DNA from: Chromobacterium subtsugae
GTDB taxonomy: Bacteria; Pseudomonadota; Gammaproteobacteria; Burkholderiales; Chromobacteriaceae
NCBI RefSeq assembly: GCF_001676875.1
Contig: NZ_JYKA01000025.1
Span: 1-64,000, forward strand
Direction of reading: 5' to 3'
DNA length: 64,000 nt
Position numbers and translations under genes: made by a program. Below are positions 33,453 through 44,784 of the stretch, in pieces. The notes below the pieces were generated by a model. The model made no database searches. It worked only from the letters and a program-made list of their open reading frames with translations, and was not told the origin of the DNA. The first letter of the stretch is position 1; each line of letters begins with the position of its first letter.

Positions 33453-33906
33453 GGCGGCATGATGGAAGTGATGGATGGCCGATTGTAATCTTTGGCCATG
33501 GCCGCGTCATGCCCGGCTTGGCGCGGCCGGCGCCGCCTCCCGGCTCGGGATGGGTGTTTTTGTTGGAAATCGCGCACACCGCGAGCGCGGCGAAGCACTG
33601 TTGAATGTCATGCCGGAGCGCGCGCCTGGCATGCAATTCATTGTTTTAACTGCCATGAATTTTCACTGTGCAAACCATGGCGGCGGCAAGGGGCGGAGAA
33701 TTCGATCGGACGCGTCGGAACGGGTACATTTTTTTACTTGTCAATCAGCGAGATGTTGTTACAATCCGCGCTCGTTTGCGCTATGCAACAACTAACAATT
33801 CATTCTGTTTCGCTCCGACATCCCAGGCCCACATAAAAGCTGTAGAGCCCGAAAGCCGTGCACTAAGGAGCGGGGTTATCCATCATAAGTTCTGAGAGGA
33901 AAACTC
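33453..33906 (+). other. speA upstream region with a long leader
   Basis: About 450 bp without a convincing gene. It contains the start side of astE and the speA promoter (33738-33765), followed by a leader of about 135 nt. Within the leader an ATG at 33783 opens a 17-codon frame, MQQLTIHSVSLRHPRPT, ending at 33836. It has no good ribosome site, so its translation is doubtful. Confidence 0.4.
33738..33765 (+). promoter_or_regulatory. sigma-70 promoter of speA
   Basis: TTGTCA (33738-33743), a 16-bp spacer and TACAAT (33760-33765) in an otherwise AT-enriched patch upstream of speA. Expected transcription start is near 33772. Confidence 0.65.
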
Positions 33907-35787
33907 ATGGCTTGGTCTGTGGCTGATAGCCGGAGCCTGTACGGCATCCGGCATTGGGGGGCTGGTTATTTCGACGTCGGAGACAGCGGCAATATCGTCG
34001 TGCGTCCCAATGTCCGCCAGCAAAAGGAAATCGATCTGTACCGGCTGGTGCACGAGCTGGGCGCCAAGGGACTGGATCTGCCGCTGCTGGTGCGTTTCCC
34101 CGACATTCTGCAAGACCGCGTCAGCCGGCTGTGCGGCGCGTTCGACAAGGCCATCGCCGAGCAAGGCTATGGCAACCGCTACACCGCCATCTATCCGATC
34201 AAGGTCAACCAGCAAGAAGCGGTGGTCAAGAGCATCATCGCCACGCAGGAAGTTTCCATTGGTTTGGAAGCCGGCTCCAAGCCTGAGCTGATGGCGGTGC
34301 TGGCGCTGGCGCCCAAGGGCTGCACCATCGTCTGCAACGGCTACAAGGACCGCGAATTCATCCGCCTCGCGCTGATCGGCGAGCGCCTGGGCCACCAGGT
34401 GTTCATCGTCATCGAGAAGGAATCCGAAGTCGAGCTGGTGATCGAGGAGTCGAAGAAGCTCGGCGTGCGCCCCAATCTGGGCCTGCGCGTACGCCTGTCG
34501 TCGCTGGCCTCCAGCAAATGGTCGGACACCGGCGGCGAGAAGGGCAAGTTCGGCCTGTCCGCCGGCCAGCTGATCTCCGCGGTGGACAAGCTGACCGCGG
34601 CCGGCATGGCCGACTGCGTGCGCCTGATGCACTTCCACATGGGTTCGCAGATCGCCAATATCGCCGACTACCGGCTGGGATTCCGCGAAGCCATCCGCTA
34701 CTTCGCCGAACTGCGCGCGCTGGGCCTGCCGGTCGACCATGTCGACGTCGGCGGCGGCCTGGGCGTCGACTACGACGGCACCCACTCGCGCAACGACAGC
34801 TCGATCAACTACGACATGGACGAATACGCTCACGTGATCGTCTCCATGCTGTCGGAGTTCTGCGCCGAGAACGGCATTCCGCACCCGCGCATCCTGTCCG
34901 AATCCGGCCGCGCGATGACCGCGCACCACGCGGTGCTGCTGATGAATGTCACCGATGTCGAGCGCCTGCCTGACACCGTGTCCAAGATCGACAACGTGGA
35001 AGCGCTGTCGCTGCCGTTGCGCAAGCTGTTGGAGCTGGCCAGCCTCAACGATGAAGAGCTGGTCACTGAAATCTACTACCGCGCCAGCCATTGCGTGTCG
35101 GAAGTGAGCGACATGTACGCGGAAGGCCGGTTGTCGCTGAAGGAAAAGGCGCTGGCTGAGGAAGTCCACGCCACGCTGTGCCGCCGTCTGCACACCCAGC
35201 TGCAAGCCAGCCAGCGTTCGCAGCGCCAGGTGTACGACGAGCTGACCGACCGCCTGGCCGACAAGTACTTCTGCAACTTCTCGGTATTCCAGAGCCTGCC
35301 GGACACCTGGGCCATCGATCAGGTGCTGCCCATCATGCCGCTGCACCGGCTGGCCGAGCAGCCGACCCGCCGCGCGGTGCTGCAGGACCTAACCTGCGAC
35401 TCCGACGGCAAGCTCAAGCACTACGTCGATCAGCAGAGCATCGAGAACAGCATGTCGGTGCATGAGGTGAAGCAGGGCGAAGAGTACCTGATCGCGGTGT
35501 TCCTGGTGGGCGCCTACCAGGAAATCCTGGGCGACATGCACAATCTGTTCGGCGATACCGATTCGGTCAACGTTTACGTGCGCCAAGGCGGCGAGCTGGA
35601 GTTCTCCGGTGTGGAAGAGCATGACACCATCGAGGACATGCTGCGCTACGTGCACCTGTCGCCGGAAGACCTGCTCAACCGCTACGAAGCCAAGACCCGC
35701 GAGTGTGATCTCAGCGCCGAGGAGCGCAGCCAGTTCTTCGCCGAGTTCTGCCGCGGCCTGAAGCAGTCGTCCTACCTGTCGGTCTGA
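33907..35787 (+). CDS. speA: biosynthetic arginine decarboxylase SpeA
   Basis: A 626-residue PLP enzyme converting arginine to agmatine, the first step of agmatine-route putrescine synthesis. E. coli SpeA is 658 residues. The PLP lysine lies in [19 protein letters not shown]. The glycine loop for the phosphate is [17 protein letters not shown], and the C-terminal decarboxylase domain has the Cys-containing [19 protein letters not shown] strand region. AGAGGA lies just upstream. It is monocistronic, between its own promoter and a strong terminator. Confidence 0.97.
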   Translation: MAWSVADSRSLYGIRHWGAGYFDVGDSGNIVVRPNVRQQKEIDLYRLVHELGAKGLDLPLLVRFPDILQDRVSRLCGAFDKAIAEQGYGNRYTAIYPIKVNQQEAVVKSIIATQEVSIGLEAGSKPELMAVLALAPKGCTIVCNGYKDREFIRLALIGERLGHQVFIVIEKESEVELVIEESKKLGVRPNLGLRVRLSSLASSKWSDTGGEKGKFGLSAGQLISAVDKLTAAGMADCVRLMHFHMGSQIANIADYRLGFREAIRYFAELRALGLPVDHVDVGGGLGVDYDGTHSRNDSSINYDMDEYAHVIVSMLSEFCAENGIPHPRILSESGRAMTAHHAVLLMNVTDVERLPDTVSKIDNVEALSLPLRKLLELASLNDEELVTEIYYRASHCVSEVSDMYAEGRLSLKEKALAEEVHATLCRRLHTQLQASQRSQRQVYDELTDRLADKYFCNFSVFQSLPDTWAIDQVLPIMPLHRLAEQPTRRAVLQDLTCDSDGKLKHYVDQQSIENSMSVHEVKQGEEYLIAVFLVGAYQEILGDMHNLFGDTDSVNVYVRQGGELEFSGVEEHDTIEDMLRYVHLSPEDLLNRYEAKTRECDLSAEERSQFFAEFCRGLKQSSYLSV

Positions 35788-35807
35788 TCCTCGCCTCCGC
35801 AGCAGAC

Positions 35808-35836
35808 AAAAAACCGGGCCTCGCGCCCGGTTTTTT
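35808..35836. terminator. bidirectional terminator after speA
   Basis: A6CCGGGC / GCCCGGT6 stem around CTCGC, symmetrical enough to stop both speA and the convergent acetyltransferase gene. Confidence 0.9.
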
Positions 35837-35866
35837 CATGCCCGCGGTGTCGGCTCGGAGGCGCGC

Positions 35867-36400
35867 TCAGGCGGGTTTCTCGCCGCGGCCGGCGGGAACG
35901 TAGTAGAGGCTGGGGCCGTTGATGCCGGGCAGCGCCAGCGTGCGGTCGTATTGCAGGCCCAGCTTTTCCAGCACGCGGATGGAGCCCAGATTGCCCGGCG
36001 CGGTGATGCCCACCACGTAGTCTATGTTCAGCCGCTCGCGGCCGTGAGCCAGGCAGGCGGCGCCGGCCTCGCTGGCGTAGCCGCGGCCCCAGTGGCGCTG
36101 CAGAAAGGCGTAGCCGATGTCGGGGTGGGGCAGGCTGTCGCGCTTGACCAGGCCGCAGATGCCGACGGGAACGGCGCCGGCTTGCAGTTCGACCAGCAGC
36201 AGGCCATGGCCGTGCTGCTGGTAGCTGGCCTGCGGGCCTTTTTCTATGTAGTTGCGCGCGCCGGCCAGATCGCGCACGTCCTTGTCGCCGATATTGGCGA
36301 GGAAGGCGGGTTCGTTCAGCAATTCCAGGATGAAGGCGTCGTCCCGCTCCAGGAGCGGGCGCAGGCGCAGGCGGGGCGTTTCTATTTCAAGTGCGTGCAC
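35867..36400 (-). CDS. GNAT-family N-acetyltransferase (RimJ/RimL-like)
   Basis: A 177-residue acetyltransferase. ETPRLRLRPLLERDDAFILE is the usual N-terminal strand-helix of RimJ/RimL-type GNATs. PDIGYAFLQRHWGRGYASEA contains the acetyl-CoA pyrophosphate loop, and NLGSIRVLEKLGLQ is the conserved C-terminal helix. It probably acetylates an amino group of a protein or small molecule; the substrate cannot be told. Confidence 0.9.
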   Translation of the reverse strand: MHALEIETPRLRLRPLLERDDAFILELLNEPAFLANIGDKDVRDLAGARNYIEKGPQASYQQHGHGLLLVELQAGAVPVGICGLVKRDSLPHPDIGYAFLQRHWGRGYASEAGAACLAHGRERLNIDYVVGITAPGNLGSIRVLEKLGLQYDRTLALPGINGPSLYYVPAGRGEKPA

Positions 36401-36470
36401 GGGAAGGGGCTCTGATGGCGTCTGATATCGGCACTAGTGTGCCAGATTGGGCGGCAAGCGTGCCAGCAAG

Positions 36471-36502
36471 AAAAAAGACGGCCGCGGATGCTCGCGGCCG
36501 TC
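36471..36502 (-). terminator. terminator of sdaA
   Basis: A 10-bp stem GACGGCCGCG / CGCGGCCGTC around GATGCT, followed on the minus strand by six Ts. Confidence 0.88.
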
Positions 36503-36526
36503 TGTTGTCGTTTCACGGGAGTGGGC

Positions 36527-37927
<1,401 letters not shown>

Positions 37928-38175
37928 GGTCGTGCTTCTCTAAGGGAAAGTCCCGGATCGGGTCCGGGTTGTTGTCGGGCGCCGCGAGGCGTCTCTTAGT
38001 TTGTATTGTAACGGTTGCCGGGCCAAGGTGCGCGGGCCGCGCCGCCGGCATGGCCGGGCGGCTTCGCCGGCAGATTACCGCAGAGCGCAATCCCGCACCA
38101 CCCTGTCGAGAATGTGGTCTTGTTTGGAATATGTCGTTGTTTTTTGTGGGAATGCTTTCCGCTTGCGGCCTCGCT

Positions 38176-38742
38176 TCAAAGCCATTGGGCCAGGTCGCGC
38201 CAGAAATCGTCCGGAATCCACAGCAGGGCGGAGGTGGCCGCCAGGTAACGCAGGAATTTGCCGATCGCCATGTAGCAGACGCAGGGCCAGAACGGGATGC
38301 GCAGCCAGCCGGCCAGCGTGCAGAGCGGGTCGCCGATGCCCGGCAGCCAGGATAGCAGCAGGATGGGCGCGCCGCGGCGGCGCATCCAGCGGAAATAGCG
38401 CGGGTTCAGCGCGGGCTTGCGCGCGCGCGGCGGCCGTCCGTCCGGCTTGGCGTGGGAATGGCCATGCATGTGGTGGCTGCGGCGCTGGCGGTAGCGCAGC
38501 AATCCGACCTTGGCGCCGTAGCCCATCCACCAGTCGATCATGCCGCCCAGGGTGTTGCCCAGCGTGGCGACGGCCATCACCTGCCAGAACATGTCTGGCC
38601 TGAGCTTGATATAAGCGAACACCGCGGGCTCGGAGCCCAGCGGCAGCAGCGTGGCGGAGATCAGGCTGACTGCGAAAATGGCGGGCAAACCGACTTTCGG
38701 CAAAGCCAGCGCGGCGAGCAGGCCTGCAAGCATTCCTTCCAT
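38176..38742 (-). CDS. yqaA: YqaA-family membrane protein (DedA/SNARE-associated fold)
   Basis: A 188-residue inner-membrane protein. LISATLLPLGSEPAVFAYI and LGNTLGGMIDWWMGYGAK are typical of YqaA, a small relative of DedA/VTT proteins that scramble or transport lipids. The C-terminal half has LLLSWLPGIGDPLCTLAGWL. Between the halves (about residues 85-112) is a basic, His-rich loop containing SHHMHGHSHAK, which seems unusual for the family and could bind metal. It stands alone. Confidence 0.88.
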   Translation of the reverse strand: MEGMLAGLLAALALPKVGLPAIFAVSLISATLLPLGSEPAVFAYIKLRPDMFWQVMAVATLGNTLGGMIDWWMGYGAKVGLLRYRQRRSHHMHGHSHAKPDGRPPRARKPALNPRYFRWMRRRGAPILLLSWLPGIGDPLCTLAGWLRIPFWPCVCYMAIGKFLRYLAATSALLWIPDDFWRDLAQWL

Positions 38743-38950
38743 GATCCGTATCGGCTTTCAATCGTGTTGAAGAGGGGCGGCATCGCCTGGGCAGCCGGTT
38801 TGACCAGGGCCGCGCCACGGAATTCCGCGCCGGGCGCGTGCCGTTGATTCCCATTTGCTATGGTTAAACGGCACCCGACCCGGCATTCAGCGCGCATTCC
38901 GCATGCGCCGCCGCGGCGGCCTGGTTTTCAAAACCTGAAGGGGAGAAGCG

Positions 38951-39640
38951 ATGAAATCGTATGGCGCGGAGTTTCTGGGCACTTTCTGGCTGGTGCTGGG
39001 CGGCTGCGGCAGCGCGGTGCTGGCGGCGGCGTTTCCCGGCCTGGGCATAGGCTTCGCCGGGGTGGCGCTGGCTTTCGGCCTGACAGTGGTGACGATGGCC
39101 TACGCGATCGGCCACATTTCCGGCTGCCATCTGAACCCGGCGGTGTCGGTCGGCCTGTGGGCCGGCGGGCGCTTTCCCGCCGGGCAGCTGGCGCCGTACA
39201 TCGCGGCGCAGGTGCTGGGCGGCATCGCCGCGGCGGCGGTGCTGTACGCGATCGCCAGCGGCGCGGCCGGCTTCGACGTGGCCAAGGGCTTCGCTTCCAA
39301 CGGCTACGCCGAGCACTCGCCGGGCGGCTACTCGCTGGCGGCCGCGCTGGTGTGCGAGGTGGTGATGACCCTGTTTTTCCTGCTGGTGATCATGGGCGCC
39401 ACCGACAAGCGCGCGCCGGCGGGCTTCGCGCCTTTGGCGATAGGTCTGGCGCTGACCTTGATCCACCTGATCAGCATCCCGGTCACCAATACCTCGGTCA
39501 ACCCGGCGCGCAGCACCGGCGTGGCCTTGTTCGTCGGCGGCTGGGCGGTGCAGCAGCTGTGGCTGTTCTGGCTGGCGCCGATTATCGGCGCGGTGCTGGG
39601 CGCGAGGGTGTACCGGCTGATCGCCGGAGAGTCCGATTAA
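38951..39640 (+). CDS. aqpZ: aquaporin Z
   Basis: A 229-residue water channel with six membrane segments and two half-helices carrying the NPA motifs ([10 protein letters not shown] and [10 protein letters not shown]). The His in [11 protein letters not shown] and the Arg after the second NPA complete the selectivity filter of a water-specific, not glycerol-specific, channel. GGGGAG precedes the ATG. Confidence 0.97.
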   Translation: MKSYGAEFLGTFWLVLGGCGSAVLAAAFPGLGIGFAGVALAFGLTVVTMAYAIGHISGCHLNPAVSVGLWAGGRFPAGQLAPYIAAQVLGGIAAAAVLYAIASGAAGFDVAKGFASNGYAEHSPGGYSLAAALVCEVVMTLFFLLVIMGATDKRAPAGFAPLAIGLALTLIHLISIPVTNTSVNPARSTGVALFVGGWAVQQLWLFWLAPIIGAVLGARVYRLIAGESD

Positions 39641-39673
39641 CGGCTGCCGGGCTTTCTGCCCGGATCGAACCGG

Positions 39674-39704
39674 AAAAAGCCGCGGCAGGGGCCGCGGCTT
39701 TTTT
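39674..39704. terminator. bidirectional terminator
   Basis: A5GCCGCGGC / GCCGCGGCT6 around AGGG, between the convergent aqpZ and monooxygenase genes. Confidence 0.9.
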
Positions 39705-39724
39705 GTCGGCTCAGGCTTCGGGTT

Positions 39725-40759
39725 TCAATTCGCGGCGGCGGGCGCGGCCTGCGCGGTTTTCAGCTGCGGCAGGATGTCGGCGACGATCTCGCAGCAGCGC
39801 AGGCGGTCGGAGAAATCGTGGCAATCGACCGACAGCATGATTTCGTCGGCGCCGGTCTCGTCCAGCAGTTTTTGCAGCCCGGCCTTCACCGTCGCCGGTC
39901 CGCCGAACACCGCCGCGCCCAGCCATTCGTGGCGCACGGAGAATTCCTCGCGCGGATTCCACAGGCCGTCCATGCTGTCCACCGGCGCGGGCAGCGGCTG
40001 GCGGTCGCCGCGGATCAGGTTGAGGAATTTCTGGTACGGGGTGGTGGCGAGGCGGCGGGCTTTTTCGTCGCTGTCGGCCGCCAGCGCCGGGATGCATACC
40101 ATCGCGTATGGCTTGGCCAGGGCGGCGGATGGCTGGAACAGGTGGCGATACAGTTGCAGCGCCTCGCCCAGCTGGGCCGGGGCGAAGTGGGCGGCGAAAG
40201 CGAAGGGCAGGCCCAGCTGCGCCGCCAGCTGCGCGCCGAACAGGCTGGAGCCCAGAATCCATATCGGCACCTCGGTGCCGATGCCGGGAATGGCGCGCAC
40301 CTGCTGGCCAGCCTGCGCCGGCGCCAGATAGCCGCGCAGCTCAGCCACTTGCTGCGGGAAGTCTTCGCCGGCGAAGCGGTCGCGGCGCAGCGCGCGGGCG
40401 GTGAGGGGGTCAGTGCCGGGCGCGCGGCCCAGGCCCAGGTCGATGCGGCCGGGGAACAGCGTGGCCAGCGTGCCGAATTGCTCGGCCACCACCAAGGGCG
40501 CGTGGTTGGGCAGCATGATGCCGCCGGAGCCGACCCGCATGCTTTGGGTGTGGGCGGCGATCTGGCCCAGCAGCACCGCGGTGGCGGAGCTGGCTACGCC
40601 GGCCATATTGTGATGCTCGGCCACCCAGAAGCGGGTGTAGCCCAGTTGTTCGACGTGCTGCGCCAGCCGCACGCTGTTTTGCAGCGCCTGGGCGGCGTCG
40701 CCGCCGGCGACGATGGGGGCCAGCTCCAGCATGGAGAGGCGCGGGGCGGAAGAGATCAT
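39725..40759 (-). CDS. LLM-class flavin-dependent oxidoreductase (YhbW-like)
   Basis: A 344-residue luciferase-like monooxygenase fold protein. [40 protein letters not shown] and [20 protein letters not shown] are signatures of the group 1 single-domain LLM enzymes, which use reduced [16 protein letters not shown] lies over the flavin phosphate. The substrate is unknown. The gene is divergent from the NTF2-like gene and may share a 185-bp promoter region with it. Confidence 0.92.
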   Translation of the reverse strand: MISSAPRLSMLELAPIVAGGDAAQALQNSVRLAQHVEQLGYTRFWVAEHHNMAGVASSATAVLLGQIAAHTQSMRVGSGGIMLPNHAPLVVAEQFGTLATLFPGRIDLGLGRAPGTDPLTARALRRDRFAGEDFPQQVAELRGYLAPAQAGQQVRAIPGIGTEVPIWILGSSLFGAQLAAQLGLPFAFAAHFAPAQLGEALQLYRHLFQPSAALAKPYAMVCIPALAADSDEKARRLATTPYQKFLNLIRGDRQPLPAPVDSMDGLWNPREEFSVRHEWLGAAVFGGPATVKAGLQKLLDETGADEIMLSVDCHDFSDRLRCCEIVADILPQLKTAQAAPAAAN

Positions 40760-40944
40760 GTGCGAAGCCTATCAGAGAGCAGGCGCGCCGCGGCGCGCGC
40801 GATCCGCCTAGTATACGGCCGGCGCCGCGCGCCGGCTGCGGCGGCATGGAATATGAATATGCCGGTTTGGCCGCCGGCCAGGCTTGAATTGGCGCGGTCT
40901 TGGCTATATTTGAGAACCATTCTTGTTTTCCTGAAGGAAGCCCC

Positions 40945-41343
40945 ATGACTCAACGCAGCAATCTCGACATCGTCCGCGCCACTTACGAAGGCAAGTCGGA
41001 GGACAACGGCCGCAACCTGCTGGCGGCGCTGGCGCCGGACGCGGCGTGGACCGAGGCGGCAGGCTTCCCGTACGCCGGCACCTATGTCGGCCCGCAGGCC
41101 ATCGTCGAAAACGTGTTCCAGCGGCTGGGCAGCGAGTGGGACGGCTACCGCGCGGCGGTGGACCGCTATTTCGTCGACGGCGACAACGTGGTGGCGCAGG
41201 GCTTCTACCACGGCACTTATCGCGCTACCGGCAAAAGCTTCAGCGCGTCCTTCGCCCATGTCTACACGCTGAAGGGCGGCAAGATCGTCAAGTTCGAACA
41301 GATCGTCGACAGCGCCAAGGTGTGGGAGGCGATGCGGGGCTGA
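40945..41343 (+). CDS. NTF2-like (SnoaL-type) protein
   Basis: A 132-residue small cone-shaped alpha/beta protein. [40 protein letters not shown] and [20 protein letters not shown] follow the standard NTF2/SnoaL pattern. It may be an enzyme or ligand-binding protein. AAGGAAG lies six bases before the ATG; an upstream in-frame ATG (40900) has no such site. Confidence 0.85.
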   Translation: MTQRSNLDIVRATYEGKSEDNGRNLLAALAPDAAWTEAAGFPYAGTYVGPQAIVENVFQRLGSEWDGYRAAVDRYFVDGDNVVAQGFYHGTYRATGKSFSASFAHVYTLKGGKIVKFEQIVDSAKVWEAMRG

Positions 41344-41362
41344 TCCTCGCCGCGCCATGCGC

Positions 41363-41400
41363 AACGGCCAGCTCCGCAGGGGGCTGGCCGTTTTGTTTTG
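41363..41400 (+). terminator. terminator after the NTF2-like gene
   Basis: A 10-bp stem AACGGCCAGC / GCTGGCCGTT followed by a T-rich tail (TTGTTTTG). Confidence 0.85.
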
Positions 41401-41409
41401 CCGGGACGC

Positions 41410-42075
41410 TCAGGCCGGCTGCAGCTGTTCGCCGATGCCGGCGCGCAGCAGCCGCTTGACTATCATTTTCAGCACCACGCCGTACATGGGCAGGAAGAAC
41501 AGCATGCAGATCAGCACCTTGAAGCTGTAGTCCACCAGGGCGATCTCCACCCAGTTGGCGGCCATGAACGGGTCGCTGCTCTTGTAGAAGGCGATGAAGA
41601 AGAAGGACAGCGTGTCGCTGATGTTGCCGAGGAACATCGCGGCGGCCGGCGCCACCCACCAGGCCTTGAGCTGGCGCAGGCGGTTGAACACCTGCACGTC
41701 CAGGATCTGGCCCAGCGCGTAGGCGGCGAAGCTGGCGGCGGCGATGCGGGCGACGAACAGGTTGAACTGCTCCAGCGCCGCCATGCCCTGCCATCCGCCC
41801 TGGTAGAACAGCGTGGACACCAGGTAGGAGATGAGCAGCGCCGGCACCATCGCCGCCAGGATGATGCGCCGGGCCAGCGGCGCGCCGAAAATGCGCACGG
41901 TCAGGTCGGTGGCCAGGAAGATGAACGGAAAGGTGAACGCGCCCCAGGTGGTGTGGAAGCCGAACACGGTGATAGGCAGCTGCACCAGGTAGTTGCTGGA
42001 AGCGATGATGGCGATATGGAACAGCGACAGCTGGACCAGCGCGGACAGGCGCTGCCGGTCGGTGAAGGCGAACAT
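41410..42075 (-). CDS. yhhQ: queuosine-precursor (preQ0/preQ1) transporter, YhhQ/VUT family
   Basis: A 221-residue membrane protein with six hydrophobic segments. SNYLVQLPITVFGFHTTWGA, FIFLATDLTVRIFGAPLARR and GNISDTLSFFFIAFYKSSDP are hallmarks of the DUF165/VUT family; E. coli YhhQ imports preQ0 and preQ1 for queuosine tRNA modification. The start at 42075 is fixed by AAGGA seven bases upstream, and that site is part of a preQ1-I riboswitch, which supports the substrate call. The same frame is open further upstream but would run through the aptamer. Confidence 0.94.
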   Translation of the reverse strand: MFAFTDRQRLSALVQLSLFHIAIIASSNYLVQLPITVFGFHTTWGAFTFPFIFLATDLTVRIFGAPLARRIILAAMVPALLISYLVSTLFYQGGWQGMAALEQFNLFVARIAAASFAAYALGQILDVQVFNRLRQLKAWWVAPAAAMFLGNISDTLSFFFIAFYKSSDPFMAANWVEIALVDYSFKVLICMLFFLPMYGVVLKMIVKRLLRAGIGEQLQPA

Positions 42076-42082
42076 GGATGCA

Positions 42083-42114
42083 TCCTTTTTGCTGAATGGG
42101 GTGAGGGAACCCAG
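42083..42114 (-). promoter_or_regulatory. preQ1-I riboswitch controlling yhhQ translation
   Basis: On the minus strand the RNA reads CUGGG-UUC-CCUC-AC-CCCA, then UUCAGC-AAAAA-GGA. It fits the H-type pseudoknot of preQ1-I aptamers: stem 1 UGGG/CCCA, UUC loop, CCU (42104-42106) pairing with AGG (42084-42086), and an A-rich third loop. The AGGA that closes the pseudoknot is the Shine-Dalgarno sequence of yhhQ, so bound preQ1 should block translation. A possible -10 (TATGAT) lies at 42175-42180. Confidence 0.85.
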
Positions 42115-42352
42115 TGAGTTTCGGTTGGCGCCGCCGCGGTTTTCCGCGCACCGATGCCGCAAGCAAGGGGCGAAATCATACCCTGTTTTATCTATACATG
42201 AAAATACTTTCGAATAATCAAGGCGCTGGCGGACTGCCATGCGCGATTTTCGGCGCATTGATTTATTGTTTGTTGGATAAACAAAGCTATAAATATCCTA
42301 AGTAAATTCTCGTAAACCGAGTCTGAAGCGCTTGGCCTGCAAGGAGTTGGAC

Positions 42353-43969
42353 ATGACGATTACCAAGAGACTGCTGTTGACCACCGTGCTGGCCCTGCTG
42401 GCGATGCTGGCCCTGGGCGTGCAGGGCTTGTGGAAACAGCAGCAGGCGAACGACCGCTTCGATTACATGAAGATCAACACTTTTCCCAGCATCCACACCC
42501 TGGACGACGCCAAGGAGGCGCTGGCGGATGTGAGGCTGACCTTGGCGCGCAGCGTCGCGCTGTCCGATCCGGCGGCCAAGAAGGCGGAGTTCGCCGCGCT
42601 GGCCGATCTGGACAAGCGTTTTGACGCGGCGCTGGACAAGTACGAGAAGGACCTGATCTCAAACGACGACGACCGCAAGCTGCTGCAGGTGGACCGCGAC
42701 GACATGAAGCTTTACCGCCAGCAGCGCGACAAGTACCTGCAGCTGCTGCAGGGCAGTAATGTGGCGGAGGCGGACAAGCTGATGACCGGCGACATGTCCA
42801 ACGAGGCCAAGGCGCTGAACCAGGCGCTGATCGACCACATCGAGTTCAACTACAAGCTCGCCGACCAACTGAGCAAGGACAACGACGCGGCCTATGCCGC
42901 CGCGTGGTGGCAATCGGCGATATTGATCGGCCTGGCCGTCGTGATATGCGGCTGGCTCAGCGGCCATCTGTTCCTCAACATCCGCAGCAGCCTGGAGCAG
43001 ACGCTGAGCACCATGCAGTCGGTGCGGACTTCGCTGGACTTCCGCCTGCGCGCGCCGGTGGCGAGGATGGACGAGATCGGCAAGACCGCCACCGCCTTCA
43101 ATGAGCTGATGGCCAGGCTGCAGCAGAGCTTCCAGGAGATCCGCGGCAGCGTGACCGCGATGGAGGATGCCATCGTCCATATGGCCGACTCCTCCGGCCA
43201 CATCGCCCATAGTTCGGTGCAGCAGAGCGAATCGGCGTCGGCGATGGCGGCGGCGGTGGAGCAGGTGACGGTCAGCATCAACCACGTCGCCGACCGTGCC
43301 CGCGAGGCCAACCACCAGGCGCGCGAGGCCGGCGAGATCGCCGACCGCGGCAGCCGGGTGGTGCTGGGCACGGTGGACGGCATCAGCGCGGTGGCCGAAT
43401 CGGTGGGCGAGGCGTCCGACCGGATAGGCAAGCTGCGGGAAGACAGCGTCACCATCGCCACGGTGCTGGGCGTGATCAAGGACATAGCCGACCAGACCAA
43501 TCTTCTGGCGCTGAACGCGGCGATCGAAGCGGCCCGCGCCGGCGAGATGGGGCGCGGCTTCGCGGTGGTGGCGGACGAGGTGAGAAAGCTGGCCGAGCGC
43601 ACCGCCAGTTCCACCACCGAGATTTCCGCGGTGATAGACAAGATGCAGCAAGGCACCCAGGCGGCGGTGACCGGCATGCAGCAGGTGGTGGACCGGGTCA
43701 ACCAGGAGGCGGAGAAGGCGCGCGGGGCCAGCGACGCCATCCAGCAGATCAAGACCAATTCCGAGCACAGCACGCTGTTGATCGGCGAGATTTCCGACAG
43801 CATCGTCGAGCAGGGCAGCGCCAGCAACACCATCGCGCAGAAGGTGGAGCAGATCGCCCAGATGGCGGAAGCCAATTCCAAAGCCTCGTCCGATTCGGCC
43901 AGTTCGGCGCAGCAGCTGAAAGAGCAGGCCGGCCATATCCAGAAGACGGTGGCGCAGTACCAAGTGTAA
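42353..43969 (+). CDS. methyl-accepting chemotaxis protein with four-helix-bundle sensor
   Basis: A 538-residue chemoreceptor. An N-terminal membrane segment (about 5-25), a periplasmic helical domain of the 4HB_MCP type (about 30-185) and a second membrane segment (about 188-208) are followed by a HAMP region and the signalling hairpin, whose tip is [20 protein letters not shown]. It lacks a C-terminal CheR-binding pentapeptide (ends VAQYQV). AAGGAG precedes the ATG at 42353. It is monocistronic with its own terminator. The ligand is unknown. Confidence 0.94.
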   Translation: MTITKRLLLTTVLALLAMLALGVQGLWKQQQANDRFDYMKINTFPSIHTLDDAKEALADVRLTLARSVALSDPAAKKAEFAALADLDKRFDAALDKYEKDLISNDDDRKLLQVDRDDMKLYRQQRDKYLQLLQGSNVAEADKLMTGDMSNEAKALNQALIDHIEFNYKLADQLSKDNDAAYAAAWWQSAILIGLAVVICGWLSGHLFLNIRSSLEQTLSTMQSVRTSLDFRLRAPVARMDEIGKTATAFNELMARLQQSFQEIRGSVTAMEDAIVHMADSSGHIAHSSVQQSESASAMAAAVEQVTVSINHVADRAREANHQAREAGEIADRGSRVVLGTVDGISAVAESVGEASDRIGKLREDSVTIATVLGVIKDIADQTNLLALNAAIEAARAGEMGRGFAVVADEVRKLAERTASSTTEISAVIDKMQQGTQAAVTGMQQVVDRVNQEAEKARGASDAIQQIKTNSEHSTLLIGEISDSIVEQGSASNTIAQKVEQIAQMAEANSKASSDSASSAQQLKEQAGHIQKTVAQYQV

Positions 43970-44001
43970 ACACGGACAACGAGAGGGTCGGGGAAGACCG
44001 G

Positions 44002-44027
44002 ACAGGGCCGAAAGGCCCTGTTTTTTT
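44002..44027 (+). terminator. terminator of the chemoreceptor gene
   Basis: CAGGGCC-GAAA-GGCCCTG tetraloop hairpin followed by seven Ts. Confidence 0.92.
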
Positions 44028-44076
44028 GGATCGGACGTTTTGCAGGAAAAGCGATAAGCAAGCCGGGATTAATTAC

Positions 44077-44268
44077 TTAGCCGGGCGCGGCGCGCTTGAA
44101 GGCATCGCGGATCAAGGCTATATCCGCGTGGCTAACCTTGTAGCACTCAATCTCTGCGTTGCTGATCTCTGCTGGGCTGAAATAGCCCGCAAGCAGCACG
44201 ATGGCGTCATGGCAGTCGTCTTTGTTTTCCAGTCTAAGACTTCTCGCCCGCTGAAAATCAATCACCAT
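44077..44268 (-). CDS. small protein of unknown function
   Basis: A 63-residue protein, MVIDFQRARSLRLENKDDCH..., whose ATG comes one base after the TAA of the upstream 123-residue gene (TAATATG), so the two look translationally coupled. It is mostly helical, with no signal peptide or membrane segment. No family was recognised. It lies at the edge of the low-GC insert. Confidence 0.5.
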   Translation of the reverse strand: MVIDFQRARSLRLENKDDCHDAIVLLAGYFSPAEISNAEIECYKVSHADIALIRDAFKRAAPG

Positions 44269-44269
44269 A

Positions 44270-44641
44270 TTAGTTCAGCTCCCAGCCTGGCGGCAGCTCT
44301 GGGTGGGTAAGCCAGTAGCTGAGGCATTGCTTATCCAGCGTATCGCTCCATTGGTAGATACCCGCTCCGTTGTAGTAGAGCACCGGTTTGAGGTCGATGT
44401 AAGCGATGACAGATGCTCTTGGTTGATAAAACGGAGATGCCAACATGTCGCTAACCGATACCTCGTCTATGCAGACCATGTCGGCTATCTTGCCATGTGG
44501 CCATGAACAGGCCTCAAGCTGGAGCAGTTCGTCATCGGGTAAAGAGCAAACATGTTGAGCGACCACTTGGGCGAACACATTTTTGAAAGACAGCAAACCT
44601 ATACAGGAAGGGTGTTTGTATGCATATTCTTCGGGATTCAT
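44270..44641 (-). CDS. protein of unknown function, coupled to the 63-residue gene
   Basis: A 123-residue soluble protein, MNPEEYAYKHPSCIGLLSFK.... The frame is open further upstream, but this start gives a compact protein facing the divergent cupin gene; its ribosome site is weak. It is rich in Cys, Trp and Tyr (LQLEACSWPHGK, YNGAGIYQWSD), with an odd PELPPGWELN tail. No family was recognised. Two coupled small genes of atypical composition could be a toxin-antitoxin or effector-immunity pair, but nothing in the sequences shows it. Confidence 0.5.
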   Translation of the reverse strand: MNPEEYAYKHPSCIGLLSFKNVFAQVVAQHVCSLPDDELLQLEACSWPHGKIADMVCIDEVSVSDMLASPFYQPRASVIAYIDLKPVLYYNGAGIYQWSDTLDKQCLSYWLTHPELPPGWELN

Positions 44642-44784
44642 GGTGGTAAATTCCAACAGACGGAGGTGGTGGAATTTTATATGTGCTAAGTATTTTTTAT
44701 GGCGCAATAACAACTGTTCCACATGTCTTTGGCATGTGTTACTATAACGGCATTTTGCAAATAGTTCCACAAGGAACAATCAAC

